A stretch of DNA of 64,000 bases, from assembly GCA_012840135.1 (NCBI GenBank), contig DUMA01000024.1:31702-95701 (forward strand), in the 5' to 3' direction. Shown one piece after another: positions 16,953 through 25,702 of the stretch. The position numbers and the translations under genes were made by a program. The notes beneath the pieces were generated by a model. The model was not told where the DNA came from. It did no database searches and saw only the letters and a program-made list of their open reading frames with translations. Each line of letters opens with the position of its first letter. The first letter of the stretch is position 1. This stretch comes from Thermoanaerobacterales bacterium (lineage in GTDB: Bacteria > Bacillota > Thermosediminibacteria > Thermosediminibacterales > Tepidanaerobacteraceae).

Positions 16953-17389
16953 AAGATCCAATATCAATCAAGCGAGGCATGGGACCTATTTGTTACGCGA
17001 GATACATGGCCGAACTGGATAAGAAAGAGCAGGAAGAAGAAAAACAGCTTGAGCTGCTGCCCTTCGATGATGATATTATTTGCCGGCGCACTCTAAACGG
17101 CCCACAGTTCAATATACCTCAAAGATTTGTAAAGCACTCTCCTTCCGGCATGGAATGGGGATATGGTGGCAGCGGCCCTGCAGATTTTGCGCTGAACATA
17201 CTCGCATTGTTCGTGGGTCTCGAAAAAGCAGAAGAATTATATCAGGAGTTTAAAAGCCGGTTTGTAGCTACTTTACCATTCGAGGGCGGGGTTATTAAAA
17301 AAACAGACATAATGAATTGGCTGAAAGAAAAAGGAATAAAGAGGGGAGATGATTGGCTTGAAGATATTCGTTGTCATGTGCAAGGCTAG
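16913..17389 (+). CDS. Zinc-finger plus DUF6166-like phage protein
   Basis: 158 residues. The N-terminus has a treble-clef-like Cys motif (CTACGRQIKDPISIKRGMGP, then C), as in DUF6011-type proteins. The C-terminal region (TLNGPQFNIPQRF, GMEWGYGGSGPADFALNIL) resembles DUF6166. Function unknown; such genes are common in early regions of Gram-positive phages and integrative elements. AAGGAGG ribosome site. Confidence 0.75.
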   Translation: MATANCTACGRQIKDPISIKRGMGPICYARYMAELDKKEQEEEKQLELLPFDDDIICRRTLNGPQFNIPQRFVKHSPSGMEWGYGGSGPADFALNILALFVGLEKAEELYQEFKSRFVATLPFEGGVIKKTDIMNWLKEKGIKRGDDWLEDIRCHVQG

Positions 17390-17462
17390 GGAAATCAAGA
17401 CGAAGCTCCTGCAGATTGAAAAAGAATTGGCAAAAGAAAAAAGCCCTTTTCAGGGCACATGA
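17358..17462 (+). CDS. Possible 34-residue peptide
   Basis: TTG start preceded by GAGGGGAGATGAT, overlapping the 3' end of the previous gene in another frame. The product is Lys-rich (KIFVVMCKAREIKTKLLQIE, then KELAKEK). No homology can be judged at this length. Confidence 0.3.
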   Translation: MKIFVVMCKAREIKTKLLQIEKELAKEKSPFQGT

Positions 17463-17514
17463 GCAATTTCAGTATAACATGCATGAGCAGAAAAATCAAG
17501 GAGGATAAACCTAG

Positions 17515-18507
17515 ATGCCTATATTCGGAATAACAGATTTTCGAAGGCTGCCCAGGCTGGGGAAAATCAAGCTGGGTAAAAAGCTGAAAAATGAAAAAGG
17601 CGCAGAACATCCGGTCCAGACAAGATATTTCGTTTGCCCGGAAATAATACAGCAAAAATATGGGCCGGAACCCACGGAGCTTGATATCATGTTTCCGCTT
17701 AACGATATCGAAGTAATATTCCCGCAATACATGAAGCTTTACGGGAAAACCGGCCTGAAATGCCGGGGGGATGGCCGGAATGCTTTGGTCATGTCCGGAG
17801 GGATCCTGAAAGAAAAGACATGTACCCCGGGAGCTCCGGAATGTGCTGGCTGCAAACCACTGGGAACGTTAAATGTTCTTCTATACAAGGTGCCAGGGTG
17901 GGGTGTATGGCAGATTTGGACAAGCTCATGGAATAGCATCGTAAACCTGAACAGTTCCATAGAGATGATCAAAGTCATGACCGGAGGCCGGATCTCTTTC
18001 ATCCCTCTTAAGCTGAAGCTCCAGGAACATAATGCGACAGTTATAAAACCCGATGGCACACAATTTCCGAAAAAAGTATATGTGATGACGCTAAACATAG
18101 ATCAAACCATGGGCCAGTTTTATAGTCAATATTCCCTGGAGGCAAATCACATAAGAGCACTTCAAAGTCCGGCTTATAGCCGCCTTTCGCAGATGAACGA
18201 TATTATAGCGGATATGACAAACAAGGAACTTGAGAAGCGGCAGACGGAAATGGCAATACAGCTGGATGATGAGGATGAGGAAGTCTGGGAAGATGAACAA
18301 GAGAATACGGAGGGTCAAAAGAATCCAGAGGCTACAGGAGATCCGGAAAATAAAACAATTGATAGTGAGCCTGAATCCAATAAAAATAATGCCTGTTCAG
18401 AATGCGGCCAAATAATTACAAAAGACGAAAAAGAATATAGCGAGAAACATTTTAAAAAAGTTCTGTGTAGATCATGCCAGAAAAAATATAGAAAAGGCAG
18501 GGGGTGA
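17515..18507 (+). CDS. Gp3-like (recombination directionality factor family) phage protein with zinc-ribbon tail
   Basis: 330 residues. The opening PIFGITDFRRLPRLGKIKLG and following ELDIMFPLNDIEVIFPQYMK are characteristic of the phage family related to phiC31 Gp3, the RDF of a serine integrase. The middle contains CTPGAPECAGC-type cysteines. An acidic linker (about 250-295) leads to a C-terminal zinc ribbon (CSECGQ...CRSCQKK). In many phages this family sits where recombination/ssDNA-annealing genes are found, so a DNA-binding or recombination role is possible. This phage has a tyrosine, not serine, integrase, so the classical RDF role is doubtful. Confidence 0.7.
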   Translation: MPIFGITDFRRLPRLGKIKLGKKLKNEKGAEHPVQTRYFVCPEIIQQKYGPEPTELDIMFPLNDIEVIFPQYMKLYGKTGLKCRGDGRNALVMSGGILKEKTCTPGAPECAGCKPLGTLNVLLYKVPGWGVWQIWTSSWNSIVNLNSSIEMIKVMTGGRISFIPLKLKLQEHNATVIKPDGTQFPKKVYVMTLNIDQTMGQFYSQYSLEANHIRALQSPAYSRLSQMNDIIADMTNKELEKRQTEMAIQLDDEDEEVWEDEQENTEGQKNPEATGDPENKTIDSEPESNKNNACSECGQIITKDEKEYSEKHFKKVLCRSCQKKYRKGRG

Positions 18508-18513
18508 TTTGGA

Positions 18514-18693
18514 TTGAAAATCAGAGTAGCTTATTCGGAACTGAAGTCAGGTCCGGGCTTTAACAACAAAAAGGCTGAGGCCGAGCTTGAAGTTGATGTA
18601 ACAGGGAATATTGATAATGCCTTTCAAAAAGCCTGGGAAAAGGTCCGTGCTGAAGTCGAACGGCAACTGGAAGATTATCAGCCACCATTTTGA
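18514..18693 (+). CDS. Small phage protein downstream of Gp3-like gene
   Basis: 59 residues (TTG start) with GGGGGTGATT upstream. The product has a beta-rich N-terminus (KIRVAYSELKSGPGFNNKKA) and a helical C-terminus. It fills the gap between its neighbours with short spacing. No family assigned. Confidence 0.65.
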   Translation: MKIRVAYSELKSGPGFNNKKAEAELEVDVTGNIDNAFQKAWEKVRAEVERQLEDYQPPF

Positions 18694-18717
18694 TGCCAGA
18701 GAAGGGAGAGAGAAGCT

Positions 18718-19080
18718 GTGGGATTAAATTTAGGTGAAATGGCTCAAGGCGCTTTCATGGAACAATTCAACATCGAACTTAAAAAGGTGCTTGCCAACAT
18801 TGCAGACCCAAACACAGACCCAAAGAAGGCAAGAAAAATTACTCTTACGGCCACACTCAAGGCTGATGAAAACCGTGATGTAGTGGACTTTGAAGTTCAA
18901 TCTAAAGCCTCGCTTATTCCGGCCAAACCTATTGCGACAAAGATTATCATTGACCGGGATAAAGATGGTTCTGTTGTTGCGGCTGAATTGAAATCCGGTG
19001 TAAAAGGGCAAACCTTCTTGGATGATGATGGGCAGGTTAAGGATGATACCGGCAAGGTCGTCAATTTTAGCAAAAAATAA
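18718..19080 (+). CDS. Replication-terminator-protein-like phage protein
   Basis: 120 residues, GTG start after AAGGGAGAGAG. The pattern QFNIELKKVLANIADPNTDP, KKARKITLTATLK, VDFEVQSKASLIPAK and ELKSGVKGQTFLDDDGQV matches phage proteins commonly named replication terminator protein in databases. That name is a homology label; the function is not established. Situated in the recombination/replication module. Confidence 0.6.
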   Translation: MGLNLGEMAQGAFMEQFNIELKKVLANIADPNTDPKKARKITLTATLKADENRDVVDFEVQSKASLIPAKPIATKIIIDRDKDGSVVAAELKSGVKGQTFLDDDGQVKDDTGKVVNFSKK

Positions 19081-19099
19081 TTGAAAGGAGATAAAGAAA

Positions 19100-19810
19100 A
19101 TGATCAAAGAAGCTTTGGAATATCTGGTTAATTTGGGGCAGGTAAAGACAATTGAGGTCAATGGGCAGACTTACGCAACGCAGAATTTGAACAGAATTAA
19201 ATTGCCCAAAGCTACGCCTCTGGACATCAACAGCCTTACAGGATTGGTAGATTACATTAAATCCGGCTTCGATGCCGATGCTTTTAATGGAACACTGATA
19301 CACATTGTTGACCATTCTACGGTCAAGCTAATTTCAAACATACTGAATGACAGCGACAGAGAAACATACGTTACTGCCCACGCTTTTCAACCTCAGTTTC
19401 GGTTTGGGTATTTCTACGATACCGAAAGCTTTATAATCCTCCTGCAGTCTTGTTTTGTGCAGAATGAAGACGCACTGAGGATCTTTAAACTTGTGGGCAA
19501 TATAAAAGATTCTGTGATCCGGACCTATGGAGACGACGGTATAACTCAGTCCGTCACAGCCAAAGTCGGAATTGCACAGGTGGAGGAAGTTCCTGTGCCT
19601 AACCCGGTGAAATTGGCACCTTATAGGACTTTTGTCGAAGTGGAACAACCGGAGAGTAAGTTTGTATTCAGAATGCGTAAAGGAGAGGACGGCCCTGAGG
19701 CCGCACTCTTTGAGGCAGACGGCGGCGCATGGAAAATTGAGGCCATGCAGAGGATAAAGATATTCTTAGAAGAAAAATTAGAGGATTCGGGAATAAAGGT
19801 TATAGCTTAA
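19100..19810 (+). CDS. DUF2303/YfdQ-like phage protein
   Basis: 236 residues. Features resembling the YfdQ family are LTGLVDYIKSG, RFGYFYDTESFIILLQSCF, PYRTFVEVEQPESKFVFRMR and ALFEADGGAWKIEAM. Function unknown; usually found beside recombination or replication genes. AAAGGAGAT ribosome site. About 60 bp of C-rich spacer follows. Confidence 0.6.
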   Translation: MIKEALEYLVNLGQVKTIEVNGQTYATQNLNRIKLPKATPLDINSLTGLVDYIKSGFDADAFNGTLIHIVDHSTVKLISNILNDSDRETYVTAHAFQPQFRFGYFYDTESFIILLQSCFVQNEDALRIFKLVGNIKDSVIRTYGDDGITQSVTAKVGIAQVEEVPVPNPVKLAPYRTFVEVEQPESKFVFRMRKGEDGPEAALFEADGGAWKIEAMQRIKIFLEEKLEDSGIKVIA

Positions 19811-19874
19811 CAAGATAGCGGCGGGCGGGCTATCCCCCCCTGGCCTGCCTGCCATCCCCTGAGAAGGTGATTAA

Positions 19875-20705
19875 ATGCATATTCCTGAGTATAAAAGGCC
19901 GGAAGGTGAATTCGCATATTTAGTTCGTCGTGAATTTATACCAGTTAAACAGCCGCCTATCGAGCAGATATCACTATTTCCAACAATTGAAGACGATATA
20001 TACCAAAATATACAGCAATTGCTTAAAAAATTCAAAAAGCACAAGGCACGTATTAAAAATATAGCAAATAAATACAACATAGACGAGAAAGCGGCTAAGA
20101 AGTATTATGAAGCGGCTCTTCAGAAGTTCATACATAAGCTTAATTATGAGCATTATTTGCGGAATAAAGAATATCTAGAATGGATGTATACTCCCGAAGC
20201 GCAAACATATTTCCGGCAGTATATTCAGGAATGCGACGAGCGGGTTCGAAGATATGAACAGGAATTTAAACAGAGAATCACTCAGGGGAAAGAGCATGTG
20301 GTTAGCATCATAATCAATGATCCTGAACTGAGTAAGTTATTGGACAATCCTGCTTTTTCGAAGATAAATTACCACGGGCCGTTTTCAAGTCTGCTTAATA
20401 TACCCGGTATAACAGAGCACGACACAAAAATCCTTCTAGCCCGGGGGTATATACAAATCGAGCAGGGTGATCCGGACACAATCCTTAAATATAATTTTCC
20501 AGCGAAGAAAGAAGAAAATACCAATCGTTTTGTATGCATAGAGTGCGGCATTGAACTTGACTACAACGACATCGGGCTAAATAAAAAGCTAGGAGCAAAG
20601 GACGAACGGTTTTATAAATGCCCCAGATGCCTGGGGATGACAGAAGAGGAAGAAGAAAGCACGATAAGGTTTTATAGATCTAGTGGCTGTAATATGTTTA
20701 TTTAA
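19875..20705 (+). CDS. Hypothetical phage protein with C-terminal zinc ribbon
   Basis: 276 residues. The N-terminal and central part is helical and charged. The C-terminal part has CIECG (residue about 220) and CPRCLG, consistent with a zinc ribbon. No family recognised. Start ATG after GAAGGTGAT. Confidence 0.65.
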   Translation: MHIPEYKRPEGEFAYLVRREFIPVKQPPIEQISLFPTIEDDIYQNIQQLLKKFKKHKARIKNIANKYNIDEKAAKKYYEAALQKFIHKLNYEHYLRNKEYLEWMYTPEAQTYFRQYIQECDERVRRYEQEFKQRITQGKEHVVSIIINDPELSKLLDNPAFSKINYHGPFSSLLNIPGITEHDTKILLARGYIQIEQGDPDTILKYNFPAKKEENTNRFVCIECGIELDYNDIGLNKKLGAKDERFYKCPRCLGMTEEEEESTIRFYRSSGCNMFI

Positions 20706-20750
20706 TTTTGACTACTTCTTGCACATATGAGGGGATTAGGAGGGGAGCAA

Positions 20751-21719
20751 ATGGTACGGACAAAAATAGAATGGGCCGAGCAGTCATGGAACCCGGTCAT
20801 CGGTTGCACGCCGGTGTCTGAAGGATGCGATAACTGCTACGCCCGAAGGATGGCTTACAGGCTCCGGGGCCGGTGTGGGTATCCGCAGAATGAGCCATTC
20901 AAGGTAACATTACACGAGGAACGGATACTGGAACCTTATTATTGGCATAAGCCTCGTCGTATCTTTGTGTGTAGCATGTCGGACTTGTTTCATCCAGAGA
21001 TTCCAGATGAATTCATCTATCGGGTTTTACTTACTATGCAGCAAAATCCCAGACATACATTCCTTTTACTATCAAAAAGGCCAGAACGAATATTACGGTG
21101 GAATAATTTACAAAAACCATGGAACAGTGAAGAATGGCCGCAGAATATATGGGTTGGTGTTACTGCCGAAAACCAAAAGCGGGCTGATGAGCGCATACCG
21201 ATATTGCTGCAAATACCAGCGGCAGTAAGGTTCGTGAGTTGCGAACCGTTGTTGGGGCCTGTTGACTTATCACCATACTTGGGCAATTTATACTTCTGTA
21301 ACAATCCACGGCATGGGCAGCTTTGCCCTGATGGTATTATGTATGCCAAAGACAAACAGATAATTATATGCCGTTATTGCAAACAACCAGTCGAGATAGT
21401 GCATTTGCTTGATTGGGTGATATGTGGGGGAGAAACGGGACCGGGTGCAAGACCAATGCATCCCGATTGGGTAAGGAACTTGCGAGACCAATGTATGGAT
21501 GCAGGAGTGCCATTCTTTTTTAAGAGTTGGGGAGACTGGGCACCATGTTGGGGCGGTGGAATGCATCTGGTGTACCAGGACGGACGATGCATGCCGGGCA
21601 CGCATGAACACCCGGACGCCTGGCGTGAGAAGGTTGCCGAGCCTGTAATGATGTTGGGTAAAAAAGCCGCAGGTCGCATCTTAGATGGCCGGACATGGGA
21701 CGATTTTCCAGAGGTTTAA
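20751..21719 (+). CDS. Phage Gp37/Gp68 family protein (DUF5131)
   Basis: About 322 residues from ATG 20751 (AGGAGGGG upstream). Family signature: KIEWAEQSWNPVIGCTPVSE, then GCDNCYARRMA, with a CX7CX2C cluster-type motif; also FVCSMSDLFHPEIP, TFLLLSKRPER, WVGVTAENQ, CEPLLGPVDL, WVICGGETGPGARPMHPDWV and PFFFKSWGDW. The family is predicted to be radical-SAM-like, judged by its cysteine motif and TIM-barrel-like pattern. Its biochemical role in phages is not established. Confidence 0.88.
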   Translation: MVRTKIEWAEQSWNPVIGCTPVSEGCDNCYARRMAYRLRGRCGYPQNEPFKVTLHEERILEPYYWHKPRRIFVCSMSDLFHPEIPDEFIYRVLLTMQQNPRHTFLLLSKRPERILRWNNLQKPWNSEEWPQNIWVGVTAENQKRADERIPILLQIPAAVRFVSCEPLLGPVDLSPYLGNLYFCNNPRHGQLCPDGIMYAKDKQIIICRYCKQPVEIVHLLDWVICGGETGPGARPMHPDWVRNLRDQCMDAGVPFFFKSWGDWAPCWGGGMHLVYQDGRCMPGTHEHPDAWREKVAEPVMMLGKKAAGRILDGRTWDDFPEV

Positions 21720-21736
21720 CCAAAGGAGGGATAAGC

Positions 21737-21841
21737 GTGTGGTTACATGTTATTGGGGCCTTCTATGCTGGAATATTCGTAGGATTTATCATAGCGGCTT
21801 TGTTATCGGCGGGGAGGGATAATTACGATCCCAAAATATAA
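21737..21841 (+). CDS. Small membrane protein (DUF3789-like)
   Basis: 34 residues, GTG start 7 nt behind AAAGGAGGG. A single hydrophobic helix (WLHVIGAFYAGIFVGFIIAA) is followed by a polar tail. Pattern and length are those of the tiny DUF3789 phage proteins. Function unknown. Confidence 0.6.
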   Translation: MWLHVIGAFYAGIFVGFIIAALLSAGRDNYDPKI

Positions 21842-21892
21842 ATGCCAGAAAATCACAAACCGATTTTATAGGACTTGAGGGCGGTGAAACCA

Positions 21893-22033
21893 TTGATTAA
21901 ATTTATTAAATTCTACTGGCTATGTCTAAAGACAGTATGGAAAGCCCGGAAAGAGCCCAACAACCGGGCGAAGTGGAGAAGGTTATCAAAAGAGTTTACA
22001 AAGCTTCATCACAGCTTAGGATTGGACAAATAA
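21893..22033 (+). CDS. Small basic phage peptide
   Basis: 46 residues, TTG start after GAGGGCGGTGAAACC. Lys/Arg/Trp-rich (WLCLKTVWKARKEPNNRAKW). It ends just before the ribosome site of the replisome organizer. No family recognised. Confidence 0.5.
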   Translation: MIKFIKFYWLCLKTVWKARKEPNNRAKWRRLSKEFTKLHHSLGLDK

Positions 22034-22053
22034 GACCCCGAGGAGGGGAGAAA

Positions 22054-22911
22054 TTGTCAGGATGGATAAAGCTACATAGACAAATAACAGAGAGTGATGT
22101 ATACCAGATGCCGCCGCTTTATTTAAGAGTTTTTGAAAGGCTCATTATTGAAGCTAATCACCAAGACAATGAAATTCCATACAAAAAACATAGCCAGGAT
22201 ATTGCCTGCAAAAAACTGATAAAGCGAGGTGAACGTCTAACATCTATACGTCAGATATGCCAATGGGTTGGATGGTATGAACGAGGTATTTTTAAAATGC
22301 CAAATCCAAAAACCATTAAAACTATTCTAGATTGGCTCCAACAAAATGACATGATTCAAATATATAACGATGAAGGTAACAGAAAAGAAACACATTACAG
22401 AATAGTAAATTACGAAATTTACCAAAGTGATGATGATATAAAAGTAACAGAAAAGAAACAGTCGGGAAACAGTAAGGAAACAGAAAAGAAACAGTCATTG
22501 GACACAAACAAGAATGATAAGAATGATAAGAATGAAAAGAATGATAAGAAGTTAGTTATTGACCCTTTTTTACGAGAAATACTCAATCAACTCCAACAAA
22601 TTAAAGATTACCCTTTTGATTTTGATAAAGACATAGACTTTATAAAATCTCTCCTTACTGACTTTCCGGATCTTAATCTTCAGGAAGAAATAAAAAAGTG
22701 GGCCACATACAAATTGGACAAGCCCTTTAAGAAAAAATCAAATCCGAGGTCCCAGTTTAGAAATTGGTGCAAAAAAGCCTTAGAATGGCGAAAAGAAAAA
22801 CCGGCTGTGCCGGATCCAGTCCCTCAAACCGAAAATGTCAGAATTAGAAACACATCGGAGCCCCCGGATGAAAAAACATTACAAGAATGGCTTGCGAGGT
22901 TACCGACATGA
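22054..22911 (+). CDS. Phage replisome organizer / DnaD-like replication initiation protein
   Basis: About 285 residues from TTG 22054, with GAGGAGGGGAG upstream; a longer frame from 21922 lacks a site. The N-terminal winged-helix region (WIKLHRQITESDVYQMPPLY, RVFERLIIEANH, IRQICQWVGWY, TIKTILDWLQQNDMIQIYN) matches phage replisome organizers. A low-complexity Lys/Asn/Asp linker separates it from a DnaB2/DnaD-type C-terminal part. It probably binds the phage origin and recruits the helicase encoded immediately downstream (ATGA overlap). Confidence 0.82.
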   Translation: MSGWIKLHRQITESDVYQMPPLYLRVFERLIIEANHQDNEIPYKKHSQDIACKKLIKRGERLTSIRQICQWVGWYERGIFKMPNPKTIKTILDWLQQNDMIQIYNDEGNRKETHYRIVNYEIYQSDDDIKVTEKKQSGNSKETEKKQSLDTNKNDKNDKNEKNDKKLVIDPFLREILNQLQQIKDYPFDFDKDIDFIKSLLTDFPDLNLQEEIKKWATYKLDKPFKKKSNPRSQFRNWCKKALEWRKEKPAVPDPVPQTENVRIRNTSEPPDEKTLQEWLARLPT

Positions 22912-24224
22912 TTGATATTGAAAAAGCAGTTCTTGCTATACTTTTGAAGCGCGGTGGAGATGACTGCATAAGCACATTAAAAAGCGAATATTTTCAGAAC
23001 CCGCAAAACAGGAGAATGTTCGATGCCATATATTACCTGTTTACAGAAAATAAACCGATAGATGCTGTGACCGTCGGCCAGGAAATAAAAAATGCAACAT
23101 ATACAGTTTCGGTCTCAGAATATGCAGATTTAATGGTATGCACCAAACAAGAACTGGATGAGCTTATAAAAAAACTAAAAGAAGCTTACGCAAAGCGGAC
23201 CATAGTCCAGGCAATAAAAAAGACATATGACATACTGACGAAAGGCGGAGATGTTACAGAAGCAAGGGCAGGGTTAATAAACACCCTGGAAAATATAAAT
23301 ATAACCGATGATACCGCAAAACCAAAGACAATGAAGCAAGCACTGCTTAAGACCATGGAATGGATCGAAAAACAATATATACTCCAGGAGGAAGAAAAAT
23401 TACTTACAACCCATCTTCCCGATCTCAACGATATGATAGGCGGGCTCATGCCACAGGATTTGATTCTTATTGGTGCCCGGCCTTCCGTGGGAAAAACATC
23501 ACTTGCCATGGATATAGCAAAACATGTGGCTATGAAGGGGCACAGGGTCCAGTTCGTAACCCTTGAAATGAGTGCAGAATCCCTTTGTATACGATATATG
23601 GCTGGTGCAGCCGAAATGGATACCCAAAAAGTAAGGACCGGAAAGCTGAGTGATGAAGATTGGACAAAACTGGGGAAAGTTATAAAGCCCTTGGGGGAAC
23701 TGCAGATCATATTCGATGATGTGAGTAAAAATGTTACAGAAATAAAAGTAGCAGCTAAAGAAATCAAAGCCCAGGGTGAGCTTGACTTAATCATAATCGA
23801 CTATATACAACTATTACATCCCGAAGGCCGGCATGATACGAGAGAACAGGAAGTGGCATCCATCAGCCGAAGCCTTAAGGAGCTGGCGAAGGAACTGGAT
23901 GTGCCAGTTATAGCACTTGCCCAGTTAAGCAGGGAGGCCGAGGGGAAAAGACCTGTCCTGGGCCATTTAAGGGAATCCGGTGCCCAGGAACAAGATGCGG
24001 ATCTGGTTATGTTTCTCTGGGAGCCCCCTGAAGATGAGCTAAAAAGTAAATGGCAGGCTGTAAGAAGTGCTTTAAATAACAAGGGTAACCGTTTGATTGA
24101 ACTCATAGTAGCAAAACAGAGAAATGGGATGACGGGTGCTACATATTTATGCTACATCCCGGGAAGAACGATGTTTATGTGTATGCCGAAAGGTGGCGAT
24201 ACCGGTGAAGAGGGTCATAAATGA
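22908..24224 (+). CDS. DnaB-like replicative helicase
   Basis: 438 residues. The N-terminal DnaB domain (IDIEKAVLAILLKRGGDDCI, then SEYFQNPQNRRMFDAIYYLF) precedes a RecA-like ATPase. Walker A is GARPSVGKTSLA at about 189-200; Walker B is LDLIIIDYIQLL; the DnaB motifs ISRSLKELAKELDVPVIALA and LSREAEGKRPVLGHLRESG follow. It unwinds phage DNA at the fork. The ATG overlaps the stop of the organizer gene. Confidence 0.93.
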   Translation: MIDIEKAVLAILLKRGGDDCISTLKSEYFQNPQNRRMFDAIYYLFTENKPIDAVTVGQEIKNATYTVSVSEYADLMVCTKQELDELIKKLKEAYAKRTIVQAIKKTYDILTKGGDVTEARAGLINTLENINITDDTAKPKTMKQALLKTMEWIEKQYILQEEEKLLTTHLPDLNDMIGGLMPQDLILIGARPSVGKTSLAMDIAKHVAMKGHRVQFVTLEMSAESLCIRYMAGAAEMDTQKVRTGKLSDEDWTKLGKVIKPLGELQIIFDDVSKNVTEIKVAAKEIKAQGELDLIIIDYIQLLHPEGRHDTREQEVASISRSLKELAKELDVPVIALAQLSREAEGKRPVLGHLRESGAQEQDADLVMFLWEPPEDELKSKWQAVRSALNNKGNRLIELIVAKQRNGMTGATYLCYIPGRTMFMCMPKGGDTGEEGHK

Positions 24225-24252
24225 AAATAGAAACTCTATGGAGATAAATACT

Positions 24253-24399
24253 TTGAACAAAATCATAAGAGCTATAGCCTTAGAGACGGATTATGACAAT
24301 CCGATTGAAGTTAAAGTCAGTTCATTGATAGTGCGGTATTTACAAAAGAAAAGAGAAAAGCTTTATCTGGAAGGTTTGGACCGGGGTGATAAGAAATGA
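24253..24399 (+). CDS. Small hypothetical phage protein
   Basis: 48 residues from TTG 24253, with TGGAGA upstream; ATG 24238 is the alternative. Helical and basic (NKIIRAIALETDYDNPIEVK). Its stop overlaps the next start by 4 bp. Confidence 0.5.
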   Translation: MNKIIRAIALETDYDNPIEVKVSSLIVRYLQKKREKLYLEGLDRGDKK

Positions 24400-24974
24400 G
24401 TATGGCTCATAATACATCAATCAGCAAGGTGGCTCATTGGCCATGGAGACTTCCACCAGCTGACAGGAAAGACGGAGAAGTTCGGACCTATTATTTAACT
24501 CCGGAAGAATTAGAAAAATACAAAAGGAAGGATGAAAAGAAAATGGAGGAAAAGGTTATTTATAAAGAATCTAGTGTTAAACAAGAGGTAGCTCATCCCA
24601 AACCCTCACTAAAGGAAATACTTGAACAAAATTTTGCAACAGGGAAAAAGTCTATCGATGAAATAGCCCAGGATCTTAACATAAGGGCATCAATCGTAAA
24701 AGCTGCAGCGGCCAGATTGGGATATATCAAGAAAAAAGAAAAAGCAGTAGAAAAAATAAGCCAAAAAATAGTATTTAAAATTGGAGTATTTAACGGAAAA
24801 ACTTCCGATGCAGAATTTGAATACAGATTTAGCGGAAATAAAGTAACAGTAAAGCAAGATAAGCGCCATATGATAATTCTTGAGCTAGAAAGTATCGATG
24901 ATTTCATCACGGAAATTAAAGCGGTAAAAGAAAAAATTGAGGCCATAGGGGGTGTAAGCGGTGTATCAATATAA
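24396..24974 (+). CDS. Hypothetical phage protein with HTH-like segment
   Basis: 192 residues. A possible helix-turn-helix lies at about 85-110 (KKSIDEIAQDLNIRASIVKA, then AAARLGYIKK). The C-terminal part looks like a small alpha/beta domain. Overlaps both neighbours. Function unknown. Confidence 0.6.
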   Translation: MSMAHNTSISKVAHWPWRLPPADRKDGEVRTYYLTPEELEKYKRKDEKKMEEKVIYKESSVKQEVAHPKPSLKEILEQNFATGKKSIDEIAQDLNIRASIVKAAAARLGYIKKKEKAVEKISQKIVFKIGVFNGKTSDAEFEYRFSGNKVTVKQDKRHMIILELESIDDFITEIKAVKEKIEAIGGVSGVSI

Positions 24975-25107
24975 AAGCCTTATCCAGGAGAGGGACAAGC
25001 TTATTGAAGAATATCCGAAAACCAGGGGAGAAGAACGGATCCGTATATTGGCCAGATTAGTGGCCATCGACGAAGAACTGGAGGTTAAAAATAATGACAA
25101 AATCTGA
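24961..25107 (+). CDS. Small hypothetical phage protein
   Basis: 48 residues, GTG start after GGGGGTG, overlapping the preceding gene by 14 bp and the next by 14 bp. Helical and highly charged (YKSLIQERDKLIEEYPKTRG). Unknown function. Confidence 0.6.
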   Translation: MYQYKSLIQERDKLIEEYPKTRGEERIRILARLVAIDEELEVKNNDKI

Positions 25108-25279
25108 ATCATGGCAACTACAAATTGAAAAGGCTAAGATTGAACTTGCTCTGGCAGAGCAGGACCTTAAAAATGCGGAACCAGATTTTGTTGTTGCTGC
25201 GGCCCATGAAGTGACGGCAAAACAAGAGAAGCTGAATGCCCTCATAGGCCGGGCGAAAAAAGAGATGATGACAGCATGA
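25094..25279 (+). CDS. Small helical protein, DUF2508/YaaL-like pattern
   Basis: 61 residues with GGAGG 10 nt upstream. The pattern WQLQIEKAKIELALAEQDLK, NAEPDFVVAAAHEVTAKQ, EKLNALIGRAKKEM resembles YaaL-type helical hairpins. The family link is weak; a real gene is likely because of the strong site and tight overlap. Confidence 0.6.
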   Translation: MTKSESWQLQIEKAKIELALAEQDLKNAEPDFVVAAAHEVTAKQEKLNALIGRAKKEMMTA

Positions 25280-25476
25280 TGGGATTATCTATCAATGATG
25301 ATGTTAGATGTGGAACATGTAAATATTGGATAAATCGTATATGTAGGTTAAACGGGCTCCAAAGGGATGAAAATGAAATGAAGAAGTGTATCGGATGGAA
25401 AAAAGTGAGTCGGAAAAACGGGAGGAGAGACTTTGACACAAGAAAAAATACAAAGTCAAATACGGCAATGGGTTAA
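25276..25476 (+). CDS. Cys-rich small phage protein
   Basis: 66 residues; the pattern CGTCKYWINRICRLNG...C suggests a small zinc-binding fold. It overlaps the next gene by 44 bp in another frame. No family recognised. Confidence 0.55.
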   Translation: MMGLSINDDVRCGTCKYWINRICRLNGLQRDENEMKKCIGWKKVSRKNGRRDFDTRKNTKSNTAMG

Positions 25477-25702
25477 GAGATATCGGAAAGTCTATAAAAA
25501 ATCATACGGCAAGAACCGAAAGAGATTAAAAGAGATAGCCCAGAAAATATCTATACTCCTGAAAGAAAAGGAGAGGTTAAAAAATGTGGGTGAGGAGGCT
25601 AGTAGAGCGGATCATGCGATATCTACGGATAATAAGAAGCAAAAACACAGAAATAATCACGATAGGAGAATACGTAGCATACAAGCAGCCGGAGGTCTAT
25701 AA
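25433..25702 (+). CDS. Small basic phage protein
   Basis: 89 residues, TTG start behind GGGAGGAGAG. Lys/Arg-rich N-terminus (QIRQWVKRYRKVYKKSYGKN), probable helix. It overlaps the following gene by more than 100 bp in another frame, so its C-terminal part is poorly constrained. Confidence 0.5.
   Translation: MTQEKIQSQIRQWVKRYRKVYKKSYGKNRKRLKEIAQKISILLKEKERLKNVGEEASRADHAISTDNKKQKHRNNHDRRIRSIQAAGGL

Noticed and set aside
22500..22550. AAGAATGAT repeats as a possible phage origin (iterons)
   Set aside because: They encode the Lys/Asn/Asp linker of the replisome organizer. An origin inside such a gene is possible in phages, but the repeats are too simple to claim it.
23186..23794. 202-codon minus-strand frame inside the DnaB-like helicase gene
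   Set aside because: Shadow frame, Ser/Ile/Phe-rich antisense composition, no start context.
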